The notes under the pieces are model-generated. The model worked only from the letters and a program-made list of their open reading frames with translations, ran no database searches and had not been told where the DNA came from. From the NCBI RefSeq assembly GCF_004769235.1, contig NZ_RQFG01000005.1:372001-436000 (forward strand): a stretch of 64,000 nt of DNA. The letters run 5' to 3'. Origin of the DNA: Leptospira kanakyensis. GTDB lineage: Bacteria > Spirochaetota > Leptospiria > Leptospirales > Leptospiraceae. The number at the start of each line of letters is the position of its first letter. Position 1 is the stretch's first letter. The position numbers and the translations under genes were made by a program. Positions 17,949-26,998 of this stretch are shown here, in pieces.

Positions 17949-18998
17949 TTAAGACCTGTCGGAAGGAACATTACCCGGGCCATCCATTCCGGTTCCATCA
18001 TCAGTGGGGTCGGAATCTGGGTTTTGTTGTTCTTTCACTTTATAACGAATTTCAATTTTCTCAGGACTGATTTGTAAAATCTCAATCCCTTTTAAATCTT
18101 TACTTTTGATGATCCGAACTTTGGCAACTTGCGGCTGTAATTCGGGAATGATTTTATTTTTGACAGGATCAAAGATATAATTACAAGGAACTTGGGCAGT
18201 AATTCCCGTAAGAATCTGCGCCGACCGAATGGGTTTGAGAGAAAAATAACGGATGGCAACTTGTTCTTCAGAAAGTTCTGCATCTAACCTAACATCTGAA
18301 CCCGAACAAACAATAGGAATCCCTGCGGCAGTCTGTTCTCCTGTTTTATACGACAAAGGAATGATATTTACATTCACAGTGACATCCCGGGATCCAAGAA
18401 CACTCACACCTTTGGGAAGTTCTGGAATTCGAACCGTTTTTGCAAATGGTTCCTTTTTATCCATAAGTGAAATTTCAGGCAAAATTACTTTGGTAATTTT
18501 TTCCAAATCCTGCGGTTTTCCACTGAGTGTAATTTTCTGAGGACTCACAATTTGAGTCAACTTTTCAAAGTTAGCTGGCGGTGCTCCTTCAAAAACAACT
18601 TCTAATGGAACTACTTTTAATCCACGAGATTCAATTTCAACAGGTACAGTTTTTTTAAGTTTGGTAACCTTAACTCCACTCGGAACCCCAACAATTTTTT
18701 TAATTGGAACTTCTGTCACTCCGAGTTGAACATCTTCTGGATCAATCACAGCTTTCATAAACTGTGAATAATAATTTACAACGTCTTTCAAACCTTCCAC
18801 ACGAATAGGAATGGTTTTTTCTGGGTTTTTAGAATAGTTTAAATTACCGGATAACTTTGGATAGTCGACAGGAACGTTAATTGTTTTAATCAAAACCTTC
18901 GAATTCTGGAGGTTTACGTAAAAAATACTAGCAATGATCAAAGAAACTAATTTTGCCTTCCAGTTTCTGGAAATTTTCCCAAGTAACTTTAAAATCAT
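17949..18998 (-). CDS. cdaR: YbbR-domain regulator of diadenylate cyclase (CdaR)
   Basis: A 349-residue protein with one N-terminal membrane helix (LVSLIIASIFYVNLQNSK) and several extracytoplasmic YbbR repeats, recognisable by recurring V-P-hydrophobic strands such as INVPVDYPKLSGN, VPLEVVFEGAP and VRIPELPKGVSV. YbbR/CdaR proteins bind and modulate the membrane diadenylate cyclase CdaA. The gene overlaps cdaA by 4 nt, which supports that pairing. The tail is low-complexity (QNPDSDPTDDGTGMDG). It is the last gene of the dapA-dapB-cdaA-cdaR unit. Confidence 0.88.
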   Translation of the reverse strand: MILKLLGKISRNWKAKLVSLIIASIFYVNLQNSKVLIKTINVPVDYPKLSGNLNYSKNPEKTIPIRVEGLKDVVNYYSQFMKAVIDPEDVQLGVTEVPIKKIVGVPSGVKVTKLKKTVPVEIESRGLKVVPLEVVFEGAPPANFEKLTQIVSPQKITLSGKPQDLEKITKVILPEISLMDKKEPFAKTVRIPELPKGVSVLGSRDVTVNVNIIPLSYKTGEQTAAGIPIVCSGSDVRLDAELSEEQVAIRYFSLKPIRSAQILTGITAQVPCNYIFDPVKNKIIPELQPQVAKVRIIKSKDLKGIEILQISPEKIEIRYKVKEQQNPDSDPTDDGTGMDGPGNVPSDRS

Positions 18999-19825
18999 AT
19001 ACTGACACCCGTATCTTTCTCTTTGGGTTTACGAAGAGATTCATCTTTTGACCTTCGGGTTCCAGTCATTAGGCTACTGACAAGTGCTTTGAGTTCGAGA
19101 GGTTTTACCGGATGTAACATTTCCCCTTCATAACAAATAGTAATATCACCTGTTTCTTCAGACGTTACGATGATGATGGCATCTGTTTCTTCCGAAAGCC
19201 CCAAAGCGGATCTATGCCTTGCACCGAGTGTTGCAATTTCCACCGAACTACTCATTGGTAGATAAGAGGCCGCACAAACAATTCGGTTTTGTTCTATGAT
19301 CACAGCTCCATCGTGTAGAGGTGAATTTTTAAAAAAGATAGTTTGTAAAACTTCAGATGTCACTTGTGCATCCATTGGCACAGCGTTTTCAGAGATATCT
19401 TTTAAACTAATGTCTTTGACAAGTACGATGATGGATCCTGTTTTTTCTTGTGACATGACCCGAACTGCTTCGACAATAGGATCAAGATCAAAAGTAGGTT
19501 TCAGAAAGAACAATCGAAGTAGGCGAATGCGTGCTAAATCGCCGGTCAAACGACGAAGTTCCGGTTGCAAAAGGACAATGATCGCAAAAACTAAAGCTGG
19601 ACGAATGTTCGTTAGGATCCACTCCAGAAGTTCAAAACCTAAATACTCGGCAAGGCTTCCGGAAATCCAAATGATTCCCACACCTAGTAAAAGTTGAATC
19701 CCTCGTGTTCTACGAAGTGTTGTATAAGTTTTATAAATTAAAAATGCGACGATTAAAACATCTAAAGATATGGAGATATAATTTTTACTCCATGGAATGA
19801 TGTATAATCCTCGAAAAAAATCCAA
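18995..19825 (-). CDS. cdaA: diadenylate cyclase CdaA
   Basis: A 276-residue membrane protein that makes cyclic di-AMP from two ATP. Three N-terminal hydrophobic segments (about residues 12-75) precede the DAC domain. Catalytic motifs are present: SPLHDGAVII (DGA) and LGARHRSALGLSE (RHR). The start codon is TTG at 19823-19825; dapB ends 1 nt away and its last codons supply an AGGA ribosome site, so the genes are coupled. CdaA is often next to glmM in Firmicutes; here its partner genes are the two committed steps of diaminopimelate synthesis. Confidence 0.93.
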   Translation of the reverse strand: MDFFRGLYIIPWSKNYISISLDVLIVAFLIYKTYTTLRRTRGIQLLLGVGIIWISGSLAEYLGFELLEWILTNIRPALVFAIIVLLQPELRRLTGDLARIRLLRLFFLKPTFDLDPIVEAVRVMSQEKTGSIIVLVKDISLKDISENAVPMDAQVTSEVLQTIFFKNSPLHDGAVIIEQNRIVCAASYLPMSSSVEIATLGARHRSALGLSEETDAIIIVTSEETGDITICYEGEMLHPVKPLELKALVSSLMTGTRRSKDESLRKPKEKDTGVSI

Positions 19826-19826
19826 T

Positions 19827-20630
19827 TTATAATCCTAACACATCAAACATATTATAAAGACCTTTGGATTTTCCGTGCAAAAATTCGGCAGCTTTTACAG
19901 CACCAGTGGCAAAGGTTTTACGATCTTGAGCCTTGTGTGTGATTTCAATTCGTTCTTCTGCACTTAAAAAATATACGGTATGTTCACCAACCACTTCGCC
20001 AGCTCGCATTGTATGCATAGCGATTTCTTTTTGGTCTCTTTCGGAATACATTCCATGACGACCGTAAATGACATTTTCTTCCGAACGTTTAGTTGCATTC
20101 AAAAGAACCTCTTTTAAATACATAGCCGTTCCCGAAGGTGCATCTTTTTTATGACGATGATGGATATCGAGAACTTCGATATCAAAGTCTTCATCTAAAA
20201 CTTTTGCTGCGATCTCTGTTAATTTAAAGAGCAGATTCACACCAACCGACATGTTGGGGGAAAATACAATCGGGATGGAGGTTGCGGCCGATTGGATGAG
20301 AGCCTTATCCGAATCAGTAAGTCCCGTGGTTCCAATCACCAATGGTTTTTTATTGGCTAAGGCAGAATTCAAAATGGATTCAAATCCAGTATGGGTACTG
20401 AAATCAATGAGGACATCAGAAGTCTCACATGCTTTCTGTAAGTCGGTCGAAAGTAAAATTCCCGTTTCTTTGATGCCGGCATGATTTCCCGAATCAAATC
20501 CTGCATACACGGCACCTTCTCTCACGACAGCAGCACTTAACTCTGATTTTTTGGAAAGGGAAAGGACTTGGATGATGGCCTTCCCCATCCTTCCCCCAGC
20601 GCCGATGACACCAACTTTGATTTTAGACAA
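19827..20630 (-). CDS. dapB: 4-hydroxy-tetrahydrodipicolinate reductase
   Basis: DapB reduces the DapA product with NAD(P)H on the route to diaminopimelate and lysine. The N-terminal [13 protein letters not shown] dinucleotide motif, [15 protein letters not shown], and the signature [13 protein letters not shown] (catalytic His and Lys) are all visible. The start is TTG at 20628-20630: it begins [11 protein letters not shown] directly, gives 267 residues as usual for the family, and has a strong GAGGAAGG ribosome site inside the end of dapA. An ATG 14 codons earlier would overlap dapA by 50 nt and add an atypical basic tail. Confidence 0.92.
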   Translation of the reverse strand: MSKIKVGVIGAGGRMGKAIIQVLSLSKKSELSAAVVREGAVYAGFDSGNHAGIKETGILLSTDLQKACETSDVLIDFSTHTGFESILNSALANKKPLVIGTTGLTDSDKALIQSAATSIPIVFSPNMSVGVNLLFKLTEIAAKVLDEDFDIEVLDIHHRHKKDAPSGTAMYLKEVLLNATKRSEENVIYGRHGMYSERDQKEIAMHTMRAGEVVGEHTVYFLSAEERIEITHKAQDRKTFATGAVKAAEFLHGKSKGLYNMFDVLGL

Positions 20631-21507
20631 TGCCTTCCTCTTTGAGTTGGAATACTGTTTTTTTGAAAGCATCTGCAGGAGAACCTTCGGACAAAGAAGT
20701 CATTGGAAGACGAAGTTCATTTTCACAATACCCAAACCAACTCATGGCCGCTTTGATGGGGATGGGATTGGTTTCAATGAAGGCATTGATAAACACAGGA
20801 AGGAGTTTGTAATAAATCTTTTTAGATGCTTCTAGGTCACCGCGTAAGTATAGTGAGACCATATCCACACAAGCGCGTGGAAAAAGATTGGAGACTACAG
20901 AAACAACTCCCCTGCCACCAATGGATAAAACTGGCAAAGTTAGGTTATCATCACCAGACAACAAATCAAAGTCAGACGGTGTAGCGGCAATGACCTTTGC
21001 CATTTGACCCAAATCACCAGTTGCTTCTTTGATGGCGGCGATTTGTGGGTGAGCCGAAAGCCTTGCTACCGTCTCAGGAAGTAAATTCACATTGGTTCTT
21101 CCTGGAATGTTGTACAATATCACCGGTTTGGAAGATACATTAGCAATTTCTGTAAAATGACGAAACATCCCTTCCTGAGTGGGTTTGTTGTAATAAGGAT
21201 TCACGGAAAGAATTCCATCCACTCCATCCGCGCAAGCAGACTCAGTGAGTTCAATGGCCTCTTTTGTGGAATTAGAGCCAGTGCCTGCAATGACTTGGAT
21301 TTTTCCGGCGACAACTTTTACGGTCTTTTGGATGAGTTCCTTATGTTCCTCGTAAGAAAGGGTAGGAGATTCTCCCGTTGTCCCACAAGGAACCACACCC
21401 GCCACGCCGGAGCGGATCTGGTTTTCTAGGATTTTAAAATAACTATCATAATCGATTTTCCCCTGGCGGAAGGGGGTGATGACCGCGGTATAAACGCCCT
21501 GAAACAT
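20623..21507 (-). CDS. dapA: 4-hydroxy-tetrahydrodipicolinate synthase
   Basis: A 294-residue class I aldolase-type enzyme that condenses pyruvate with aspartate semialdehyde. Visible motifs: [14 protein letters not shown] (substrate loop), YYNKPTQEG (catalytic Tyr), [13 protein letters not shown], and [10 protein letters not shown], whose lysine forms the Schiff base with pyruvate. Length is typical. It is the first gene of the dapA-dapB-cdaA-cdaR operon and overlaps the preferred dapB start by 8 nt. Its product feeds both lysine and the diaminopimelate of peptidoglycan. Confidence 0.94.
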   Translation of the reverse strand: MFQGVYTAVITPFRQGKIDYDSYFKILENQIRSGVAGVVPCGTTGESPTLSYEEHKELIQKTVKVVAGKIQVIAGTGSNSTKEAIELTESACADGVDGILSVNPYYNKPTQEGMFRHFTEIANVSSKPVILYNIPGRTNVNLLPETVARLSAHPQIAAIKEATGDLGQMAKVIAATPSDFDLLSGDDNLTLPVLSIGGRGVVSVVSNLFPRACVDMVSLYLRGDLEASKKIYYKLLPVFINAFIETNPIPIKAAMSWFGYCENELRLPMTSLSEGSPADAFKKTVFQLKEEGIV

Positions 21508-21584
21508 AAATTAAACATCGAAGAGGGACGGAATTTTGCAATAAAAAACTGCCAAAACACCCCTAACCCATAAACTTTACGAAA

Positions 21585-22652
21585 ATGGTCTCTTTTTTAC
21601 CTCTTATGATTGCCATTCTCGCGATTCTTAGCCTCATTTTACATTCATTCTATGTCTATTCCCGTTTTGGGGTCAAAGATGTGCCAAACGAACGAAGTCT
21701 GCACGACGTGGTCACGAAAAAATCTGGGGGCATGTTTTTTATCCCTCTGTTTCTAATCGCGACTCTTTTTCTCCTCTTTTGCCCGCAAATGGGAGAACTT
21801 CTCCCCCTTCCCGCAGATCCAATCCAAAGAATGGACATATATCTTTTGTTAGCTGGCATTTTTCTTTTTTGTATCCTAGGACTCATCGATGATTTGTATC
21901 ATCTCAGCCCCAAACTTCGATTGTTCTTGGAACTAACCTTAGTGGCCGTTTTTCTTTATTGGACCAATTCAGAGATCACGTATTTTCATTTGGCTTCCAT
22001 TCCGAAGTTCATACAAATAATGGGTCTTACTATCTTTCTCGTATTTGCAGTGAACCTCGTAAACTTTATGGATGGAATGGATTGGTATTTGGTCACAACC
22101 ATCTTTTTATCTTATTTTTCTTTGGCCTTTATTTTCCCCAATTTTTTCGCAGTGGGAAACTTTGGTTATAGTTTTTATCTGATTCTTTTTGTTTCCATGT
22201 TCGGATTTATATTTTATAATTTTCCAAAAGCAAAACTATTTATGGGAGATAGTGGGTCATTGGCCTTAGGATTTTTTGTAATGGCATTACCTTTGTTTGT
22301 TGGGAAATGGACGGAACCAAAATCGGAAGTTTGGGATGCCACATATTATTTTTATCTATTCCCTTATTTCTGGTTGGATGGAATTTTTATTCTCATCAAA
22401 CGATTTTTCCAAAAGAAACATTTATTCTCAGCACATCGGGAACATCTCTACCAAAGGATCACTGAAACCAAGTTAGGAAAAATTGGGTCATTAGGTATTT
22501 TTTCAACCCTCAACTTCACCTTAGTTTGTTTCCATTTTGTATTAAAAACCTATGGTGTTCCCAACAGTTTGATTCTTCTCCTTCTCTTTTTGTTTTCTGC
22601 CTTTAGTTATGGTATCCTCTGGATCTTTGTACCCAGAAAAAACCTTGCATAA
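21585..22652 (+). CDS. WecA/MraY-family undecaprenyl-phosphate sugar-1-phosphate transferase
   Basis: A 355-residue polytopic membrane protein (about 10 segments) of glycosyltransferase family 4. Diagnostic elements are VPNERSLHDVVTKKSGG near the N-terminus, GLIDDLYHLSPK (Asp-Asp), NLVNFMDGMDW (NxxNxxDG), and LFMGDSGSLALGF. The HREHLYQR motif late in the protein fits the WecA-like branch, which moves a HexNAc-1-phosphate onto undecaprenyl phosphate to start O-antigen or a related polymer, rather than MraY. The donor sugar cannot be read. The DUF368 gene follows 27 nt downstream, presumably in the same operon. Confidence 0.87.
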   Translation: MVSFLPLMIAILAILSLILHSFYVYSRFGVKDVPNERSLHDVVTKKSGGMFFIPLFLIATLFLLFCPQMGELLPLPADPIQRMDIYLLLAGIFLFCILGLIDDLYHLSPKLRLFLELTLVAVFLYWTNSEITYFHLASIPKFIQIMGLTIFLVFAVNLVNFMDGMDWYLVTTIFLSYFSLAFIFPNFFAVGNFGYSFYLILFVSMFGFIFYNFPKAKLFMGDSGSLALGFFVMALPLFVGKWTEPKSEVWDATYYFYLFPYFWLDGIFILIKRFFQKKHLFSAHREHLYQRITETKLGKIGSLGIFSTLNFTLVCFHFVLKTYGVPNSLILLLLFLFSAFSYGILWIFVPRKNLA

Positions 22653-22679
22653 AGTCTTCGGACTCCCATCCTTTCCTTT

Positions 22680-23663
22680 ATGCCTCTATCGAAAAAAGAA
22701 ATTTTATTCTGCCTTCTCAATGGCTTTCTCATCGGGATTGCCAACCTCATTCCCGGTGTTTCCGGAGGGACTTTTGCACTCATCCTCGGGTTATATGACA
22801 GGCTCATCACTGCCATCACTTCTCTAAACCTAGATACCATCAAAGTTTCACTCGCATTAGTGTTTGGATTTTGGAAAGAAGATGTAAGACAACGTTTTGC
22901 AGCAGAAATGAAACGAATCGATTTTTGGTTCCTTGTGTTCCTGGGAATTGGTCTTTTACTTTCTGTGATCTCTGGTGCGAAACTCATTCAGTTTTTACTC
23001 CAAAACCATCCACAAGCAACACTTGCACTTTTTATTGGACTGATCTTCCCTTCCCTAGCCGTTCCTTACAAACTCATCGAAAAACATAGTTTCTTTGTAT
23101 GGTTATTTCTCATTCCGGGAATCCTCCTTACCATTGTTCCTAGTTTCTTTATGGGAGATACAACAGGTTCTGAAAATCCTTTGATTGCATTTTTAACAGG
23201 AGCCATTGCGATTTCAGCCATGATTCTTCCCGGAATCTCGGGATCCTACATCATGCTTGTGTTAGGTGAATATCAGATTGTGATTGGAAAACTTTCTACC
23301 ATCCTCGAACCAAGTTCTATTGTTTTCCTCGGAGCTTTTGCGATTGGATGTTTACTGGGACTTCTTATTTTCACTCATTTTGTAAAATGGTTATTTGTAA
23401 AATATAAGTCGCACACAATGACTTTCCTCCTTGGCCTCATCCTCGGATCATTTTTTATCCTTTGGCCTTTCAAAGATTATGCAAATGGTCAATCCATTGT
23501 TGGTAGATCAGGCGAAGTGAAACGAGACATCCAAATTGCGACGGCAAAGAATGTTTTGCCTAAAGATTTTGAAGAAGCACAAATCCCACTCGCAGCCCTT
23601 GTTTTTGGACTGGTTCTTGGATTTGGTCTGAACAAATTGGAATCCTTACAAGAGAAAAAGTAA
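22680..23663 (+). CDS. DUF368 protein, probable undecaprenyl-phosphate translocase (PopT type)
   Basis: A 327-residue polytopic membrane protein. It opens with GFLIGIANLIPGVSGGTFALILGLYD, shortened here to its key part NLIPGVSGGT, and repeats a related motif, ILPGISGSYIMLVLGEY, near residue 182; these two inverted-repeat loops define DUF368. Members of the family were recently shown to recycle undecaprenyl phosphate across the membrane (PopT). Placement directly after a transferase that consumes undecaprenyl phosphate fits that role. Probable terminator 30 nt downstream. Confidence 0.9.
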   Translation: MPLSKKEILFCLLNGFLIGIANLIPGVSGGTFALILGLYDRLITAITSLNLDTIKVSLALVFGFWKEDVRQRFAAEMKRIDFWFLVFLGIGLLLSVISGAKLIQFLLQNHPQATLALFIGLIFPSLAVPYKLIEKHSFFVWLFLIPGILLTIVPSFFMGDTTGSENPLIAFLTGAIAISAMILPGISGSYIMLVLGEYQIVIGKLSTILEPSSIVFLGAFAIGCLLGLLIFTHFVKWLFVKYKSHTMTFLLGLILGSFFILWPFKDYANGQSIVGRSGEVKRDIQIATAKNVLPKDFEEAQIPLAALVFGLVLGFGLNKLESLQEKK

Positions 23664-23692
23664 CCCCTTCCCAATCATTTCCTTCCTTTTTT

Positions 23693-23718
23693 AAGTCTGG
23701 ATATTACAGTCCAGACTT
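23693..23718 (+). terminator. putative terminator of the WecA-DUF368 unit
   Basis: AAGTCTGGA and TCCAGACTT form a 9-bp perfect stem with an 8-nt loop, starting 30 nt after the DUF368 stop and followed by a pyrimidine-rich CTTCTCTCTTTC tract. The tail is not a pure T-run, so strength is uncertain. Confidence 0.55.
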
Positions 23719-23896
23719 CTTCTCTCTTTCAAAATCATAGCAAACAATACCCTTAGTAGATTCTTTCTATCGCAGATATTAAAACAGTTGTTAGATGAAG
23801 AAATTAGTTCTCGTGAAGAAAGGAATCACTGCCAAAGAGCTGGGTTCAGAGTAAAACTTGAATTCGGGGGATGTGATGGGAATGCGAGAGAGGAAA

Positions 23897-23916
23897 ACCG
23901 GGGAAAACTCCCCGGT
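23897..23916 (-). terminator. putative terminator of nhaD
   Basis: ACCGGGGA and TCCCCGGT form an 8-bp GC-rich stem with a 4-nt loop, 12 nt beyond the nhaD stop. On the minus strand it is followed by TTTTCC, as in a Rho-independent terminator. Confidence 0.7.
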
Positions 23917-23928
23917 CCATTTTAAATT

Positions 23929-25398
23929 TTAAACAAAGAATACGAAAGTTATTAGGATAAACACAGGAACTAAAATTCCCATAGAGTATGCTAAGTATCC
24001 ACCAAAGGATGGCATCTTTACTTTGTTTTCTTCGGCAACGGATTTCACCATAAAGTTAGGAGCGTTACCGATATAAGTATTCGCACCCATAAACACCGCA
24101 CCAACAGAAATGGCTTTTAGAATTTCTTCCGCTTGGACATTTCCAATGAATTGGCCGAGAGTGAGAGGGCTTGCTGCACCCGCTGGAGTGAGAAGTCCAG
24201 AAGCTAACGAACCAAAGGTGAGGTAAGTTGGCGCATTGTCTAAGACAGAAGAGAAAGCTCCTGTTGCAATAAAAAACTGCCAAGGTTGAGTAACCCCAAG
24301 TTCCTTACCATGTGCTTCGAGAAGTACAAGAGCCGGAATCATCGTAATGAAAATACCGATGAAAAGGTATGCCACTTCTTGGATTGGATGAAGGGTAAAG
24401 TTGTTAAACTTTCGGTCTTCTTCTTTGGAAGTAAACTTAGAAAGACCAATGAGAACCAGTAATACTGCTTCACGGATAAATCCAAGAGTTGGAGTATTGT
24501 TGATTTCTGGAATGTAGTTACTGTTTAAAAATGCAACTGCAAGAATCACACCGAGTAACCAAATGAAGTTCACTTGACCACCAATAGAAAAAGGAGTAGC
24601 GAGTTTATCGTCTTTCTTTAGATCTTTTTTGGTTTCTTTTTTATAGGCGATCGTATCCCAAACGAAATACACAACAAGTAAAATAGAAACTGCCACGAGC
24701 ATCTCAGGTAATAACTTAAATGTCCAAGTGAAAGGAACTCCTTTCAAATAACCAAGGAAAAGTGGAGGGTCACCGAGTGGTGTTAAAGATCCACCAATGT
24801 TAGAAACAAGGAAGATAAAAAACACAACTGTGTGAACCACATGTTTTCTTTCGCTATTTGTTTTTAACAAAGGACGAATGAGTAACATGGAAGCACCTGT
24901 AGTTCCAATAAAAGAAGCAAGACCAGCACCAATTAACAAATACAATGTGTTATTGAGTGGTGTTGCATGAATATCACCCTTGATTACAATCCCACCGGAA
25001 ATATAAAACAAAGATCCGAGTAAAATGATAAAAGGGATATAATCAAAGAAAACTGTATGAACAATATTATGGCTATAACCATAAACAAGAAGAACCACAA
25101 AAGAAATGGCTCCCAGTCCCACAGCAAGGATCAATTTGTTATTATTGTCTTCCCACCAATGAGAAGTTTTGTGAGAGGCAACCGGCAAGATTGCAATGGA
25201 AAGTAAAATGGCAACAAAAGGTAAGACCGTCCAATACGGTAATTCCTGATGTACTGATTCGCCGTGAGACGAATGTCCTGTTTCTTCCTGAGTGGTTGTT
25301 GGCGTCGGAACCGGAGTCGGGTCTTCCGCAAATAAACCCGCTGTTGTCACTGACAAACAAACCAGGAATACTATCGTTGTGAGAAGCTTCTTCAACAT
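23929..25398 (-). CDS. nhaD: NhaD-type sodium:proton antiporter
   Basis: A 489-residue polytopic protein of the ion-transporter (IT/CitMHS-ArsB) superfamily. It has an N-terminal hydrophobic signal-like segment, a Pro/Thr/His-rich linker (TPVPTPTTTQEE), then about 12 membrane segments. GTTGASMLLIRP and SNIGGSLTPLGDPPLFLG are the conserved NhaD blocks, and DNAPTYLTFG forms the second half-repeat. NhaD antiporters exchange sodium or lithium for protons. The ATG at 25398 is preferred over 25407 because TAGGA then sits at a suitable distance. The leader holds an inverted repeat (25416-25437) of unknown role. Confidence 0.85.
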   Translation of the reverse strand: MLKKLLTTIVFLVCLSVTTAGLFAEDPTPVPTPTTTQEETGHSSHGESVHQELPYWTVLPFVAILLSIAILPVASHKTSHWWEDNNNKLILAVGLGAISFVVLLVYGYSHNIVHTVFFDYIPFIILLGSLFYISGGIVIKGDIHATPLNNTLYLLIGAGLASFIGTTGASMLLIRPLLKTNSERKHVVHTVVFFIFLVSNIGGSLTPLGDPPLFLGYLKGVPFTWTFKLLPEMLVAVSILLVVYFVWDTIAYKKETKKDLKKDDKLATPFSIGGQVNFIWLLGVILAVAFLNSNYIPEINNTPTLGFIREAVLLVLIGLSKFTSKEEDRKFNNFTLHPIQEVAYLFIGIFITMIPALVLLEAHGKELGVTQPWQFFIATGAFSSVLDNAPTYLTFGSLASGLLTPAGAASPLTLGQFIGNVQAEEILKAISVGAVFMGANTYIGNAPNFMVKSVAEENKVKMPSFGGYLAYSMGILVPVFILITFVFFV

Positions 25399-25453
25399 GC
25401 TCACCATCCTATTTTTTTTAGGACAGCTTACCTAAAATAGAAACCTCGTGGAA

Positions 25454-26485
25454 CTAAAAAAACCGAGATTCACCAATTTTTAAAGGAACGAATTGTCCTT
25501 CGGAGATTCCCGATCGTTTTATCTCCTCTTTAGTGCGGGGCACAGGAGAATCAAGGGGCTCATCCGAGAGAACAAAGGTCATATAATGCATAGGAATCAA
25601 ATATTTAGCCTTTAGGTCGACAAAGGCCTGCACTGTTTCCTTGGGATCCACGTGTACGGGCTGCATCATCCACCGAGGTTCAGTGGCACCCACCGGTAAA
25701 ATCGCCACATCGATCGACCCAAACTTCTCACCAATTTCACGAAAATGGGTGTAGTATCCGGTATCTCCCCCGAAGTAGACTTTTTCCTTTTTCCCCGAAA
25801 TGAGATAACTTCCCCATAAAGTTTCGTTCCGATCAAACAAACCCCGCCCGCTAAAATGTTGGGTAGGAGTGAAGGTGATATTCAGTCCGAAAGCTTTTGT
25901 TTCATCCCACCAATCCATCTCCAACACATTTTTCAAACCTTCACCTAACAACAATTTTTTGTTACCAAGCCCAGTGAGAACCAGGGGATGAAACTTTTCT
26001 TCAAGTTGCCGGAGTGTAGGTAAATCTGTATGGTCATAGTGGTTATGCGATAAAATCACAATGTCTATCTTGGGAAGGTCTTCAATTTTGATTCCGGGAG
26101 GGGTATAACGTTTCGGGCCAACAAAACTAACCGGGGAACATCTTTCACTCCAAATGGGATCGGACAGAATGTTCACTCCATCGATTTGGATGAGGGTTGT
26201 GGCATGTCCCACCCAAGTGACTGAAAGTTTGGATGGATTGTTCTTCAATTCCACACCGTCATTTCCAACAACGGGAAACGGGGGATAGTCGGCCGGATCC
26301 AAACTATTGGGCAGTCGGAACCTTTGGAATTGCCAAACGATTACATTCCACAGGCCTTTGGTTTCGAAGGTTGGGTTTGGATTTTTATATCCGCTCTCTG
26401 TGTGATGGGATTTGCGAACACTCACATCGGTAAAACAAGAGAGGGAAAAAAAGAAGACTAACAAAAGGAAAGATAGGAACTTCAC
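25454..26485 (-). CDS. NAPE-PLD-like metallo-beta-lactamase-fold lipoprotein
   Basis: A 343-residue protein. FFFSLSCF at residues 12-19 is a plausible lipobox, so it is probably membrane-anchored. The MBL-fold core follows: WVGHATTLIQIDGVNILSDP, LSHNHYDHTDLPTL (HxHxDH zinc motif), FGGDTGYYTHF and PMHYMTF. The ERCSPVSFVGPKRYTPPG segment is characteristic of the NAPE-PLD branch, which hydrolyses N-acyl phosphatidylethanolamine in animals; bacterial members are mostly untested. It sits 55 nt upstream of nhaD on the same strand. A phospholipid or related phosphodiester substrate is inference. Confidence 0.85.
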   Translation of the reverse strand: MKFLSFLLLVFFFSLSCFTDVSVRKSHHTESGYKNPNPTFETKGLWNVIVWQFQRFRLPNSLDPADYPPFPVVGNDGVELKNNPSKLSVTWVGHATTLIQIDGVNILSDPIWSERCSPVSFVGPKRYTPPGIKIEDLPKIDIVILSHNHYDHTDLPTLRQLEEKFHPLVLTGLGNKKLLLGEGLKNVLEMDWWDETKAFGLNITFTPTQHFSGRGLFDRNETLWGSYLISGKKEKVYFGGDTGYYTHFREIGEKFGSIDVAILPVGATEPRWMMQPVHVDPKETVQAFVDLKAKYLIPMHYMTFVLSDEPLDSPVPRTKEEIKRSGISEGQFVPLKIGESRFF

Positions 26486-26566
26486 GAGGATTAGACAGAA
26501 ACAAACTTCCGGTGTTTGGAATTTTCGATTGCGTTTTTTAGAATTAGGAACGATCCTTCTTATACT

Positions 26567-26968
26567 ATGTTTAGGTATGATGAGACAAAAGATCTAATGA
26601 TTGCCTATGCAAAATGGCGAGATACTGTAGATCGTACGGAAGGGAGCGAAACTGTCTTTGGGGCCAATGCCGAAGTTTCGGAAATTGCACGTGACCTAAG
26701 GGAAGATGCAGAATTCGAACTCAGGATTCTCATCCAAGATTTAAAAAAACAAAATCCTGCCGCCATCAAAGAATGGGTGGAACTCACCAAACAGTATTTA
26801 AACACAATGGAAACTTCTATTCCAGAAGAACAAATCCAAAGACGAAAACAAATTGCACGCGATTGGAAATATTCCCGCTCACCCTTAGGCATTTCCGTAC
26901 GTTACCCTCATCCTTCCCAATATTGGGGAAGTGGGATAGGAGTTCTTGGTCCCGATTTAGACTGGTAA
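26567..26968 (+). CDS. hypothetical cytoplasmic protein
   Basis: A 133-residue soluble, highly charged, mostly helical protein (for example EIARDLREDAEFELRILIQD) ending in a Gly/Pro-rich tail (SQYWGSGIGVLGPDLDW). No signal peptide or known domain is recognised. The ATG at 26567 (MFRYDETKDL) is preferred; the open frame extends 17 codons further through a hydrophobic stretch that probably belongs to the promoter region. It lies 30 nt before the ElyC-like gene and may share its transcript. Confidence 0.65.
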   Translation: MFRYDETKDLMIAYAKWRDTVDRTEGSETVFGANAEVSEIARDLREDAEFELRILIQDLKKQNPAAIKEWVELTKQYLNTMETSIPEEQIQRRKQIARDWKYSRSPLGISVRYPHPSQYWGSGIGVLGPDLDW

Positions 26969-26998
26969 GATTTTTTAGTCCTACAAATCCTATCACCA

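Noticed and set aside
23795..23854. A 19-codon frame (MKKLVLVKKGITAKELGSE) in the gap between DUF368 and nhaD
   Set aside because: Too short, without a convincing ribosome site or similarity; chance is the simplest explanation.
25416..25437. TTTTAGG / CCTAAAA hairpin in the nhaD leader, considered as a riboswitch or terminator
   Set aside because: Only a 7-bp AT-rich stem, followed on the coding strand by an A-run rather than T-run; no known riboswitch core.
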